Shown one piece after another: positions 1 through 11,429 of a stretch of DNA of 54,867 bases. Both the position numbers and the translations under genes were made by a program. The DNA lies in the NCBI GenBank assembly GCA_964058845.1, contig CAXKVR010000707.1, forward strand, positions 1 through 54,867, read 5' to 3'. The stretch is from Carex sylvatica (Eukaryota; Streptophyta; Magnoliopsida; Poales; Cyperaceae). Numbering within the stretch: the first letter of the stretch is position 1; each line of letters starts with the position of its first letter. The notes under the pieces were generated by a model. The model saw only the letters and a program-made list of their open reading frames with translations. It was not told the origin of the DNA and did not search any database.

Positions 1-915
1 TGGTGGGGATCACAAAAATTTCACAATTTGAATTTTTTTCCCTAAAGTATTAATATATATACATAGAAGTATTTATACCTATGTACGAAAGTATTTATAG
101 CTATGAGGTGAACAATTATTTATTGTGCGGATACTGTAGTGCGAAAATAATAGTACCCGTAGCACTGTACCCAAGGGGGCACAAAAAATTAAATACAAAA
201 ATATAACTTCCTGCAGGGACTGCAAAATCTCCACAATTTTTTTTCATATTATTAATATCTACGCAATTTTTTCTTTCAAATGAGATCCATGATAACGTAC
301 TTTCAGACTCGTCGTCTCGCAATTATTTATACCCCACCGTACAAGTATTTATACCTATACTTGCAAGTATTTTTTTACATATGACACTGAAAGTATTTAT
401 ATTTATATACTGAAATATTTATACATATGAGGTCAACTATTTTTGTTAGAGGAAAGCTGACGCGGGGATGATTGGGGAACCCGAAAAAGGATAATCATAA
501 CAAGTCATGCATCAAAGTATTAATATTTTTTTTAAGTGCTAATATCTTATCTTCTCAAATATTTATAACTATGAATGTATACATATTTAAGTATTTTTTA
601 TATATGACACTGAAAATATTAATATCTAAGTCTGAAAGTTTTTATATCTATGCATTGAAGTATTTATTCCTATGAAGTCAACTATTTTTGTTAGAGAAAT
701 GTTGACGCGAGAACGAGTACGGGGATTGTAAAAGATAAATTATATAATTAGTGGATACCATAGAGAAATGATACTCCTGAGATTTATGAATAATAATTAG
801 TTGAGACTATAAAATTAGTGGGGACCATAATACATTATTTCTCTAAGTGCGGATACTGTAGTACAAGTACTGTAGTTTGATTACTGTAGCGCGGATACTG
901 TAGCGTGGGAACTAT
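1..915. repeat. AT-rich degenerate repeat field
   Basis: Variants of AAGTATTTATACCTATG recur many times. A longer unit (TATGARGTCAACTATTTTTG followed by TTAGAG and a GACGCG block) occurs at about 426 and again at about 671, an offset of 245 bp, with a weaker partial copy near 102. The motif GCGGATACTGTAG appears near 126, 848 and 889. No credible coding frame is present. This looks like a decayed tandem or transposon-derived repeat. The family is not recognised, and it probably continues left of the window. Confidence 0.6.
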
Positions 916-1589
916 AATAATTATTCTAGTTTCTATATTTAATAGTAAAAGTATTTCCACTTTTTATTATTCATTCTCAAATAATTTAACATTAATAATA
1001 TCCAATGGCGTTGTAATGAATGACCAATCAAATTTTTAATCAACTCAAATTTAATATTGATAATACATTTATGACTTTACTTTTCTAATTTAGACAATAT
1101 TTTTTAAAATATCAAATCAATTTCCCATAAATATTACATGTACTCAGAATTAGCCACCATTAATAAAATAAAAAATAAAATAATGATACAAAACTTCTCA
1201 CATATCATCTTTGCTCTCTCCAAGATCTGCACAAGCAGCAAAGTTGTTCTATTAATTTAGCAAAGTAGAAGAAAGGTTCATTTCAAGAAAAGGGCAAAAT
1301 AAAAGTGATATATATAGTGTCTTACTTCAATCCACAAACACACACACAAATTGGGAACAGAAAGAAATTAACCTAGACTTCAGGGGGACAACATTGGAGA
1401 TGAATACTAATTTTCCAAGAAAAATATTGATTTTCTAAGTTTCCATCACCGCCAGACTCAGTCTGTCACCCCTTCTCTTATTTAAGTAGTGAATGTATGG
1501 GCAGATCCAATAATAACAATTCAACACTTGATCTGTAGCTCACGCAATTCTCTCATCTCTCTGACTCACTAAGTTCTAGATTAAAACTT
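916..1589 (+). promoter_or_regulatory. Upstream region of the patatin-like gene
   Basis: This is an AT-rich spacer with no coding frame. A TATA-like TATTTAAG lies at 1479-1486, about 105 bp before the ATG at 1590, and is followed by a CT-rich leader typical of a plant 5' UTR. A CA-rich run (CACACACACA) sits near 1338. The TATA assignment is inferred from position and composition only. Confidence 0.4.
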
Positions 1590-4500
1590 ATGGCTGCCAA
1601 TGGTGATGCTGATGCCTTCACCACAGCCTCAGATAGGTCGATCCAACCACCGTCAATGGGAAAACTCATCACCATTTTAAGTATAGATGGAGGCGGCATT
1701 AGGGGACTAATCCCGGCGACTTTGCTCACCTTCCTTGAAGCAAAACTCCAAGTATATTATTTTTCATCATAGTATATTTTGTTTACTCATTAGCTACATT
1801 AACATTTCATTTATTTTCCTTAATATTAGGCTGATAGTGCAGTTAACAACTTAACATACCTCTCGAGCATGAAAATGGCACCTCTGTTTATAGATAGATA
1901 TGAAGGTGCTATGAAATATGAATTACCTATAATGTTTAATGAAGTACAAAATAATATCTAAGTTTTATTATAAAAAAATTATAAAAAAAAATTATACACT
2001 TTCTAAATTATCTAGATATTTTGGCTCCTACAAAATATTTAAATATCTAAGATAGAAACATAGGTTCAAATTGTACCATTAAAGTTGGTGCTGAGTTTAA
2101 AAGAAAAAGTTCAACAATGCTTTACAAATATTGTTGTTATACAATAATAACATGAGTGTATTTTTCGGGTACCCCTCTTCTTACCAATCAAATTTATTAA
2201 AGCCTCATGGAACCTAGCTCCCCATATTAAACAAATCCAAAGCTGACTCAGAGTCAGTATTCAGGACATTTCCACAGTTTAGAGAAACAAAAAGAAGGAT
2301 AATTCCACATGATTTGCCCATAAAAATATTATGAGTTACTTAGCTAGCCAATTACCACTTTAATTATTCAGAAGTCAAACTAGATAAACCAACAATATAA
2401 TTTTTTTCCTAGAGTGTGAAGTAACAAAAGTGGGGTTCTCTATAGTAGGTAGAAATTCTAGGGAAATAAATCTGCTGTTATATTCTAAAGGAATAACAGG
2501 AACTTTTAGAAAACAACCTTAATATAGTCAGAACAGAACCAAAAGAAGAAGAAGACATTTTCATTGATTAATGATTTATTTCATTATTAAAGTTTAATTA
2601 TAATTTTTCATCTCTAGGAACTTGATGGACCGTATGCTAGGCTCGCAGATTACTTCGATATGATCGCAGGAACAAGCACCGGTGGCTTGATCACAGCAAT
2701 GCTCACCACTCCTGACAAGGATAACCGGCCGGTTTTCTCTGCTAAGCAAATAAATGAATTTTATTTGGAAAATGGACCAAAGATATTTCCAAAGAAGCAG
2801 TAAGTATTAGAATCAAAAGAAAATATAGAGTGATCACCACATTTCTTGTTAATTATCTATGATTCTTATTAACAGCAAACTCTCTTTGTTACCTACTTAA
2901 TTAAATTCCTTGCATACATGACTGCCAGTACAGAAACCCAATTCTTTTATTTTTCTTCTTTTGGCTGAATGTGTACTTGAAAACAGAGAAGAGGCTAATA
3001 AAAATAATATATGCTATTTTTCAAATGAATGAAGCCTAAAGATTTTAAGGAAAATTTTGATTTATCTTCTGTCTAATACAGAGCTGGACCTTTGACACAA
3101 GTAGCAACTATGGCAGGATTGGTAATGGGACCAAAATATGACGGAAAATTTCTTCAATCGAAAATTCGGAGCCTGACGCGTGAAACGAGAGTAAGCCAAA
3201 CACTAACGAATATAGTCATTCCGACATTTGATGTCAAATATCTCCAACCAGCCATATTCTCATCTTATGAGGTACATATATTGAATTTCTAAGCTAACTA
3301 AGTCAATTCTAACAAAAATAAAAATTTCGAAATCAATATCCAGCTTGTGTTTGCTCAATCCTTTATAGGCAAAGAGTGACAGGTTGAAGGATGCTCTCAT
3401 ATCGGACATATGCATTAGCACATCTGCTGCTCCAACGTACTTTCCGGCACACTACTTTGAAACAAAGGACGACAAAGGAACTAAGCGGGAATTTCATCTT
3501 GTTGATGGCGGTGTCGCTGCAAACAATCCAGTATGTAATTATGGAGCAAAATTTCACAAAAGATGCATGGTTCAATGCAAAATAATTAATCAAGACATCA
3601 AGTATCCATGAATACAAATCAGTTGACAGAGTAATGGCAACCTAATTAAGTAAAATTTAACATATATACCATAAATAGCAAACATGTGAAGAAAATAATT
3701 AAAAAAAAAGAAATTGTTGAGATACTTTTCAGAAAGAGAAAATTTTATGATGCTGATAATTGATTTGTAGGGTGAAGATTTTGACAGAGCAGCTTTTAAT
3801 TTATACAGTACACAAACAGTAGAGTCAAAACAACACTGCATATGACGGGTGCATTGCATGAATTAAAAACTGCTCTGTAAAAATGTTTACCTGATTTGTA
3901 TGGGTCCAGTGTTCCTAGCTACACAGAACTTTTGGTAGGTATTTGCATTTTTTTTTTCTTAACTTTTGTTCTTTGTTTACAGACAATGTTGGCAATGACG
4001 GCCATCACAAAGGAGATAATTCTAGAGAACTCAGATTTCTTCCCAATTAAGCCGATAGATTACGGGAGATTTCTAATCATCTCTATAGGGACAGGAACGG
4101 CGAAACAAGCAGAGAAATATACTGCATTCGAGTGCGCCAAATGGGGTGTTCTTAGGTGGCTTTATGATGGCGGTTTTACCCCTTTGATCGATATCTTTTC
4201 TCATGCCAGTGCTGATTTGGTCGATATCCATGCCAGTGTGCTTTTTAAAGCACTCCAGTCGGAGAATCAATATCTTCGTATTCAGGTAATTAATTTATTC
4301 TTAATTCTAGTTTCCAAACTCAACCAACAAATATACTGAGCATATAGTTAACTGGGACAAATTTTCAGTGTACAGCATTTTTTTAGTAAAGCACCAGGCT
4401 ATGAATGACATTATTTTTCATTAGCAACACTAACAAGCTGATTAAATTTTTTATTTTAAAATAGGATGATTCTCTGGATGGTGACTTATCATCTGTCGAT

Positions 4501-4695
4501 GTTACAACAAAGGAAAATATGGAAAACTTGATTAATATTGGTGAGAAACTCCTGAAAACACCAGTTTCAAGGATAAATCTCGAAACCGGAGTATATGAAC
4601 ATTGCGATTCTGAGGGAACAAATGCAGATGCCTTAGCAAGGTTCGCAAACAAACTTTCGGATGAAAAGAAGAGAAGGAATGCAAAAGCCAATTAA
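1590..4695 (+). CDS. Patatin-like phospholipase (lipid acyl hydrolase), 6 exons
   Basis: Exons read as 1590-1751, 2618-2799, 3082-3271, 3369-3530, 3983-4285 and 4465-4695. All have GT-AG borders and one open frame of 409 residues, the usual size for plant patatin-like proteins. The oxyanion-hole motif DGGGIRG is at residues 33-39. The nucleophile elbow GTSTGG is at 72-77 (Ser74). The second catalytic residue is Asp170 in [10 protein letters not shown], giving a Ser-Asp dyad. Patatins of this type hydrolyse acyl groups from membrane glycerolipids, usually in the cytosol, and are induced in defence and stress. No signal peptide is seen: the N-terminus is polar ([10 protein letters not shown]), unlike vacuolar tuber patatins, so a cytosolic PLP is more likely. 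Intron 4 carries a foldback element and a second one lies just after the stop. All catalytic residues are intact, so the gene is probably functional. Confidence 0.92.
3778..3884. mobile_element. Small foldback element, copy 1 (patatin intron 4)
   Basis: This is an inverted repeat of about 24 bp per arm (left arm GACAGAGCAGCTTTTAATT, right arm its near complement ending CTGCTCTGT). It closes a ~107-bp element in the intron between 3530 and 3983. The right half contains GTGCATTGCATGAA, closely matching copy 2. No clear target-site duplication was found. Confidence 0.5.
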
Positions 4696-4752
4696 TTCAT
4701 AAAACTTGTGTTTGTTAGCTATTCAATAAGTTCTAGTATAGTTCATTGGATA

Positions 4753-4845
4753 GATATTGACAGAAAAGTTTTTGCTCAATAAAATCAAAATAGCGCTCCT
4801 TGTGACTTGTGCGTTGCATAAAACAAAAACTGTCTTGTCAATATC
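4753..4845. mobile_element. Small foldback element, copy 2 (patatin 3' flank)
   Basis: The arms begin GATATTGACAG and end CTGTCTTGTCAATATC, spanning 93 bp that start 58 bp after the patatin stop codon. GTGCGTTGCATAAAAC near the right end matches copy 1. The element contains an AATAAA (4778-4783) in the sense direction of the gene. Confidence 0.5.
4778..4783 (+). terminator. Candidate poly(A) signal inside foldback copy 2
   Basis: AATAAA lies 83 bp after the patatin-like stop codon, a suitable distance for a plant near-upstream element. Its use is inferred from position; no transcript end is known. Confidence 0.35.
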
Positions 4846-5548
4846 ATTATTCTCATTGGATGTTTGGCTATGAGTGCACACTTATTATGCCCATCAATAA
4901 AATTCAGATCTTTTACTGTAAATTTTGTATCAATAAAGTTCCGATTTTAAGTATCTATTATTTAATTAGAATAGACTTGCATAGTAATGTGTCGATTATT
5001 AATTAAACTTTGGATTGGTTGGTGTGATATTTAATTAAGTGTTGCAGACTTGCAGTCAATTGAAATCTTGCAAAACTTCAAAAATACTAAGTTCGAATGA
5101 TTCTTTCAAGAGAACAAATTATAATTAAGTGCTCAACTACTATATATAGCTCTGTCAACCTTGGATCATTTCATTTATATAGCTGACCTTGGCAAATCAT
5201 GTATGAAACAACACTGATTTTGTAAATATATAGAGCCTACGGGCTTTTCTGCCAAAAAGACAAATTACTATCAAGAGTTATCTCTTATTATTTTCTTTTG
5301 TTCTTTGTATTTTATTATTTAGTTCCAACTTCCAACAAAAAAATTAAATAGGATAGATAATAAAACCATCCCTTTCCGCCCCTCTTGTGCAAACTAGACA
5401 AAAGCGGGAGGCAAAAACTAAGTGCTATTTGTATATTATGTAAAGTATTCGGCTAAATTGTAATTATATTTTGATACAAGAAGAAATTGAATAAAAAAAA
5501 AAAAACTGCCTGGGACCATCAAATAAATGGTATCAGCAAACTGTCAGA

Positions 5549-5658
5549 TAAAGATATTGAAAGAGCCTTTTTTTTAACTTCATGCAGCGCATCAATTATA
5601 TTTATTTTTTTCATTTGTAGCGCTGCGTAAAGTCATAATAGCTCTTGCAATATCTTTA
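5549..5658. mobile_element. Small foldback element, copy 3
   Basis: The arms are TAAAGATATTGAAAGAGC on the left and GCTCTTGCAATATCTTTA on the right, with inner pairing around GCAGCGC. The 110-bp element shares the GATATTGAMAGA start of copies 1 and 2 and a related right half (GCGCTGCGTAAA), so it looks like a diverged family member. Confidence 0.45.
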
Positions 5659-6254
5659 CCCAAACCGTCTCTTTCAATCTTTAGCGATTAGCATTGACTA
5701 TCAACTACACCATGGTAGTTTCAAGAAACTAATTTGTTGACGCCAGATGGTCAAATTTTTCCAAATGACCAAAAATTATACATTATTTGACTGTGGATAT
5801 TTAATGGGCGTTCAAATACTGAGAAGTTTGATCAAAATTGGTGGACGATCCCAAACTACTACCCACATCCCAGTCAATTTTTATAATCAAAGCTTGTTTC
5901 ATATTATATCCTTTTGTTCTCTATGTATTATTTAGTTTTTAATTTTCATAACAAATTAAATGATGATGCCTGAGAGACTGAGACCAACAACCCACCCCAA
6001 TTTCTTATAAATGGACAAAAATGTGAGGTAATAATTTCGTAAGCAGTACCAGTACCGGCGTACTGCCAATTTCTTATAAATGGAAGCTTGTATTTTTTTT
6101 ACCTCAAACACCTCATAGTTCATCTATATGACATCTCAATTAGCAGAAATTATTATGCCCATTAAATTCTCACCCTCGAAACATTATAAACCCCTACTCA
6201 TAAAAAGTAACCAAATCAAAATCCAATTATTATTTGCATACTTTTTTTCCAATA

Positions 6255-6415
6255 GTAATTGAATGTGTTCAACTTAAAAAAAAAAAAAAAAGGTTTGGAT
6301 ATCTGTTCAACCTCACCAGTGGAATCATATGCATATAGGTTGGGATAAAATACATATACGTTGGACAGATATCCAAACTTTTTTTTTTTTAGTTGAACTG
6401 AACACATTCAATTAC
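6255..6415. mobile_element. Hairpin (MITE-like) inverted repeat
   Basis: GTAATTGAATGTGTTCA on the left is mirrored by TGAACACATTCAATTAC on the right. After a poly-A/poly-T stretch in each arm, GTTTGGATATCTGT pairs with ACAGATATCCAAAC. The arms are roughly 60 bp with a ~45-bp loop. A transcript would fold into a long hairpin. Flanks show no clear target-site duplication, so the transposon class is not assigned. Confidence 0.6.
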
Positions 6416-6617
6416 CATCAAAGTAGTACTGACTAATTCTAACTGAAAAATCAAACTGCAATTAATGTTTTGTAAATATCTTACAGGATGGATAAAATCA
6501 ATTGGGCAAAGAAAATACTTGAATCAATTCTATGCTTAAAAGAGGCAACTGTTGAGATTATAGATATAGTGCCCCCTGCCAACAAATAAGGTAACTAAAA
6601 TATCTGCAAAGAATATA

Positions 6618-6715
6618 GGGGAGTGGGGGAGGTTCGATGCCCATCGGACCAATATTGGTTCAAAGGTCCGTCAAAACTCAAAACCATCCGATCCAAATCT
6701 TGATCAAACATTTTT
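6618..6715. mobile_element. Lone MULE-like terminus
   Basis: GGGGAGTGGGGGAGGTTCGA followed by TGCCCATCGGACCA closely resembles the left terminal repeat of the 4.1-kb element at 33996 (GGGGAGAGGGGGTGTCTGA then TGCCCATCGGACCA). No matching right terminus was found nearby, so this is probably a truncated or solo end of a related element. Confidence 0.5.
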
Positions 6716-7905
6716 AAATTTCAAATAGATTTGACATTAGTGGAAATATTAGAAATCCAGCATTTATGCAGGAGCTTTTGTAAGATACAAATGGGGGACC
6801 AAAGCACTTTTTTTTTTAAATTCTGATAATTAAGATCAAATTGGATATAACAAATTTCTTCTAATATGTTAGTTTATCGCTCAAACAAACTTTTTATATG
6901 TTAGCTGCCAATGATGTCAGTTGAAATAGACATTTCACCAATACCAGGAAGAAAATTCACTATGTTGACGGTTTATCATTCTGGTTGTTATACGTTATGA
7001 ACTTATGATTTATCTCACTAGATAAATTCCAAACTTCTCAATATAATATCTAAAGAGCTTCTTCCTCAAGCACCTGGGCTCTTGCTAACTGGTGGTGCTC
7101 TTTTGAGGTACGCAGGAAAATTATCTCTTCAAATTCTTTTACATTTCTTTTTCTGAAAAAATGGGCCTCAAAATGCCACCATTTTCATTGAAAATCAATA
7201 AAACTAGAGAAAAAAGGAAATAAAAAAATATAGGGTGTTTGGCACACTTTTTCTTTTCGTTTCTCCGGATTTTAGAAACAAAAAACAAGTTTTCATTTTG
7301 CTTGTTTTATTTATAGAACTTAAATTTTATTTTTTGAAAGTTAATGGAGGACACTATTAATGCTTAATTAAGGACCTTTTTTTAAAAAACCATGTTTTTT
7401 TGCTAAAACTGATGAATTTCTTCCCTTTTTTTTTTTACAGTTTAGTTTCTAATAACATAGCTAGTTAAATCAAAGAACAGTTGACAGTTGTTGTTTTGTT
7501 TAGTTACCTTAGTACTTCATTAAAGGGAAGAGCTATTATAATTGCTCCAATTGCAACATTAAGAACCGAGAGAAAATTTCATTTGTGTATATATACCGAA
7601 CAAATAGATACTGACATTGATGTTTTTTTTATCAAAAAAAATTGTTGATTTGTTAGTTGTGTGCTTTGCTAACGATATAAAATATATGATCTAACTAATA
7701 GTTAGATTATTTCTATTCTTTTTATTCTTCTTATACTTCAATACCAAATAAATCTTAACTAGCCAACTATTAATGATGAAATTGAAAACAAAAAAAAAAT
7801 TCACAGAATAATATTATTGAACAGTTTCACTTCACTAATTGGGTTCCTTTATGAAATTTCTAGATCAAATTTTCTATCAATCAAATTTTGGTAGCTGCAA
7901 GCAGC

Positions 7906-9807
7906 ATGGCTTTGCCGAAGGAGAACAACTCATTGTTTTGCAAGTCGAATGAATTGCATGGTTCCATTGATAATTGTAATTACAAATTATCCCTGACAAA
8001 GAACCCTACAACAATCTTTCTTGGAACCAGCATGAGAAGTCAAAGATATTTTTAGACCCAACACTAGATTACATAATTAAGCCGGTATTTATTGGAGGAA
8101 GATATAGATGAAAATATTAATGGTTGTAAGAACGCAGATTTGTGGGACATGGAGAAACCTTTTTATGATATCCTAGGGGAAAAGTATCCACCTCCACAAG
8201 ATGATCAATTGGTATCAAAACAATCAAAGGTAAATCCTAATTTCACAATTTCTGATTTAAAAGATCAAGTGGGTCCAACCTTTAGTGGGAGTTTTGAACA
8301 ACACCCGCATGTAGTGTTGGCTGCTGAATTTCAGAGAGGTGTAGAAGAAGGATTGAAGTTCATTCCAAATCACAAAAGATTGTCGATTAATTATTAAGTG
8401 AGCAATCTTTCACTTAATCCAACAAAGAAATGTGATAGCAACTCAGCAAAGTTGAGATTGGGGAAAGAGAAAGAAAGTAATTCTCTAAGTAAATCAAAGG
8501 GTAAAAAGAATACAAATGATGTAGACTTGGACTTTTTGGAGGGGTGAAGTCGCAAAATACCTATGTTCTCCCATGAGGAAACAATTAGAGATGAGATGTT
8601 TGATAAAATACTACTATACCATGGGGAAAACTGTCCAAGAGAAGAAATAGCCAACCTAAGAGAAATTAAGGAGCTGGAAGCAAACTCATGGTGAGAATCA
8701 AAACCAACACGACCATATCAATCTCGGAACACACCTCATCTCCTATGCAAAGACTGCTATTGAACTTATAAAGCAAATAAGGAAGGAAGCATCTCCTATC
8801 GGAGATGGGATCCAAAGGCTCGCATGTATTCTTGTTGATGGACTAGAGACACGCTTGGTTGGTACCGGAAGTGCAATCTATTGTCAATATGTCACAAGGC
8901 AAGTACGCACCAATGACTATTGAAGGCTTATTATCTGTGTTCGAGGGTATCCCCCGGTTTGAGAAGTTCATATCGTGTTGCTAATGAGAGTATTCTCAGT
9001 GCCACAGGCAATGCATCAAAAATCCATGTAATTGATTTTGGCATTGCTCATGGATTCCAATAGCCATCCCTAATTCAATCACTTGCAAAAAGAAACGAAG
9101 CGCCCCTGAAACTCTGAATTACTGGGATAGATTTGCTACAAGAATTAAAGAGATAGGAAAGAGGTTGGAAGATTATGCTCGAAGTTTTGGAGTTCCTTTT
9201 GAGTATCAAGGGATCGCCTCACAATGGGACTCCATTTGTATTGATGATCTTTGTATCAATGATGATGAAGTGCTTATAGTTAATACTATGTATAACTTAG
9301 GTAGAGTAAGGGACGAACCTTTATCAGATAGGAATAGTCCTAGGAATAATCTACTTGATATAATTCAAGAGATCAAACCGAAGGTTTTCATTCAAGGAAT
9401 ATTCAACTTATCCTTCAGTCCTTTCTTCATCACACGGTTTAGATATGTTTTGTTGCAATTCTCTACGTTCTTCGACATGCTTGACACGCTGATCCAACGA
9501 GACTACAAGCTTAGGCAACTAATGGAAAGAGAAATGTTCAGTCCTTCTATAATTAATTTGATAGCATGTGAAGGATTAGATTTGGTGGTAAGACTAGAGT
9601 CCTACAAGCAGTGGCACATACGAAATTTGCAGTCCGGCTTTGAACAACTTCCGATAGATCCACGTGTAGTGAAAGAATGTTGGGAAATGGTTATAAATGA
9701 TTATAACAAGGCATTTTTTTATTGAAGAAGATTGCAATTGGTTCCTTTGGGGTTCGAAGGGTAACATAATATATGGTGTTTCATTGTGGAAACCTAAAGT
9801 AGAATAA
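7906..9807 (+). pseudogene. GRAS transcription factor relic (SCL9/SCL14/SCL33 type)
   Basis: The reading is intronless but broken by several stops and frameshifts. Recognisable blocks occur in family order. DPTLDYI...EEDIDEN and EKPFYDILGEKYPPPQ (from about 8055-8200) and EFQRGVEEGLKFIPN (about 8329-8377) are typical of the acidic N-terminus of LISCL-type GRAS proteins. DEMFDKILL (about 8592) precedes the leucine heptad region around AIELIKQIRKEASPIGDG (about 8757-8810). IHVIDFGIAHGFQ (about 9020-9060) is the VHIID core, with a TAG where Trp is expected. SFGVPFEYQGIASQWDSI begins near 9183. The PFYRE region is at about 9380-9560. The SAW end WFLWGSKGNIIYGVSLWKP ends at the TAA 9805-9807, in a different frame from the block before it. 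A stop at 8395-8397 and at least three more breaks rule out a full protein. Intact relatives regulate stress and detoxification transcription. Confidence 0.85.
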
Positions 9808-11429
9808 GTTTCGAGGTGATCTTCTAATTTGCACAAACATAGATATTTTTAATGTACTTTTCTAGCAAAACACTCATTTATGTACCAAAATGTATGACTA
9901 TGAATTCAACCACTCTACCAATTATGTTTTTATTTTTCTTCTCGCAACTTTTCCTTCTATTATTTGTAGACTAGAATTTTAACATCCCTTAAGAGCAATT
10001 GACATTTGAAAAGGAAAGCTAATGTACCAGAGCTCTTGAGGAACACCCAAACCAAAGAGGCGTTGAGACTTGAGAGCATGTCATGAGCCAGTAGAGTAAG
10101 ATCGAAGTGAGACAGTATAAAAGTGTGTATAGAATAGGGAAGATAGACAGTAGAGGAGGAGAAAGGCTCTTAACTCATTTCTTTCAACATGTTGATTACA
10201 CGAACTAATTACATGGATATTTATAGCTAATTTCTTTCACTTTTCACTCTAAAAATTCTAATGCCAACTTATTAACTACTCTTATTTTATATCTCATTTA
10301 TTCTAAATTTCTAATTACTACTTAATTCTAAAACATCATATAAGTACATTTGCTACGAGAGCAGCTTTTTATTCTCTTTGACAAGAATTTATTAACACTA
10401 TCTTAACATACTAATCAATATGTCATGCCAGAAGAAAGCATTTACCAAAATGCAAGAGGATGGAATCCTCTGCTGTGTTCCATCACTGCCCCTCAGTGCA
10501 GGAGCCACAAAGCATCGATCTACCCAAATGCACTGAGAAGTGAGTGAACGTTTGTCTGAGCTGGGCCCTCGCACAACTGAAAATTGAATTATACTACCCT
10601 GACTCAAGCGAGGATTTGATAGGGTTTGCAATGATGCGGGAGAAGATAGGAGATATCAAAAGTCGAGGGAACGGGGACAGAGACGGGTCCAGGTCTCCTA
10701 AAGTAACCCAATTTTTGAATTGAGACGGGTCCGGTGTCTATTCGGGGATAGCGCAGGGGGCAATATTATTTGAAGGGTTCAGGCCTTTTAAGATTCGTAT
10801 TAGAGTATCTCACATGATCTGAATCAAAACTCAAACTCAAAAATTGGGTTACTTCATGGGATACAAATTCAATGGGGATGGGGTTGTTTGAGCTCCGAGC
10901 CCATCAGAGTCGTCGATCAGTTTATCGGGATAGGCATACAGAGCTTTAACATCCATACGGTTATGTTTGCCTCCCACTTCCATTGAGGATGTTAGGGTGG
11001 CCCAATCGGAATCCAACCGTACATATCAATTGCGCACACAGATCGAACGGCTCTAGATCGAACATTAAATTAAATTGATCCATGTTTAATTATCGGAATG
11101 CCTCTCATTTCGGTTTAGGAATTGAGGGCGGTTCGATCGCAACAGTTCAATTAGAAATAAGATTTGAATGAAAAGCTTTAAAGTTCATGCAAAAAAATGT
11201 ATACGGATCTTAACGCAAATCAAACATCTTTCCACTAATATCCGATGCCCATTGGTCCGCAATTCAATTATGTGATATTAATTCACACAATGTAGTAAAT
11301 ATTTTATATACACCATTTTTCCCTGTTTGGAATTGATCACCGTCGAACAGGAAAATATTTTGAGATAAATCTTGTTTTGAATATTTGATCTCAATATAAT
11401 ACTTGATTGAATCCAAGATGGTTTCATAT
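9808..11429. other. Gene-free spacer, partly GC-richer
   Basis: No supported gene. The stretch 10400-11100 has a more balanced base composition than its surroundings and contains a duplicated GAGACGGGTCC (about 10679 and 10721). It may be old transposon sequence. Nothing else is recognised. Confidence 0.5.
10701..10854. repeat. Inverted repeat, ~154 bp
   Basis: AAGTAACCCAATTTTTGA at 10701 is mirrored by TCAAAAATTGGGTTACTT ending at 10854, with exact 18-bp arms. No target-site duplication is evident, so it may be a MITE or a local fold. Confidence 0.5.

Larger units (their letters stand above)
4846..7905. other. Gene-free spacer between patatin-like gene and GRAS relic
   Basis: This is AT-rich DNA without a supported gene. 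Besides the listed elements it contains a short direct duplication of CCAATTTCTTATAAATGG (about 5998 and 6066). The remainder shows no recognisable structure. Confidence 0.6.

Noticed and set aside
10398..10631. 77-codon minus-strand frame
   Set aside because: No similarity recognised and no gene-like context. It lies in a repeat-bearing spacer.
11236..11256. Possible third MULE-type terminus (CCGATGCCCATTGGTCC)
   Set aside because: Only a short word resembles the 34-kb TIR, the GGGGAG tip is absent, and two bases of the core differ.
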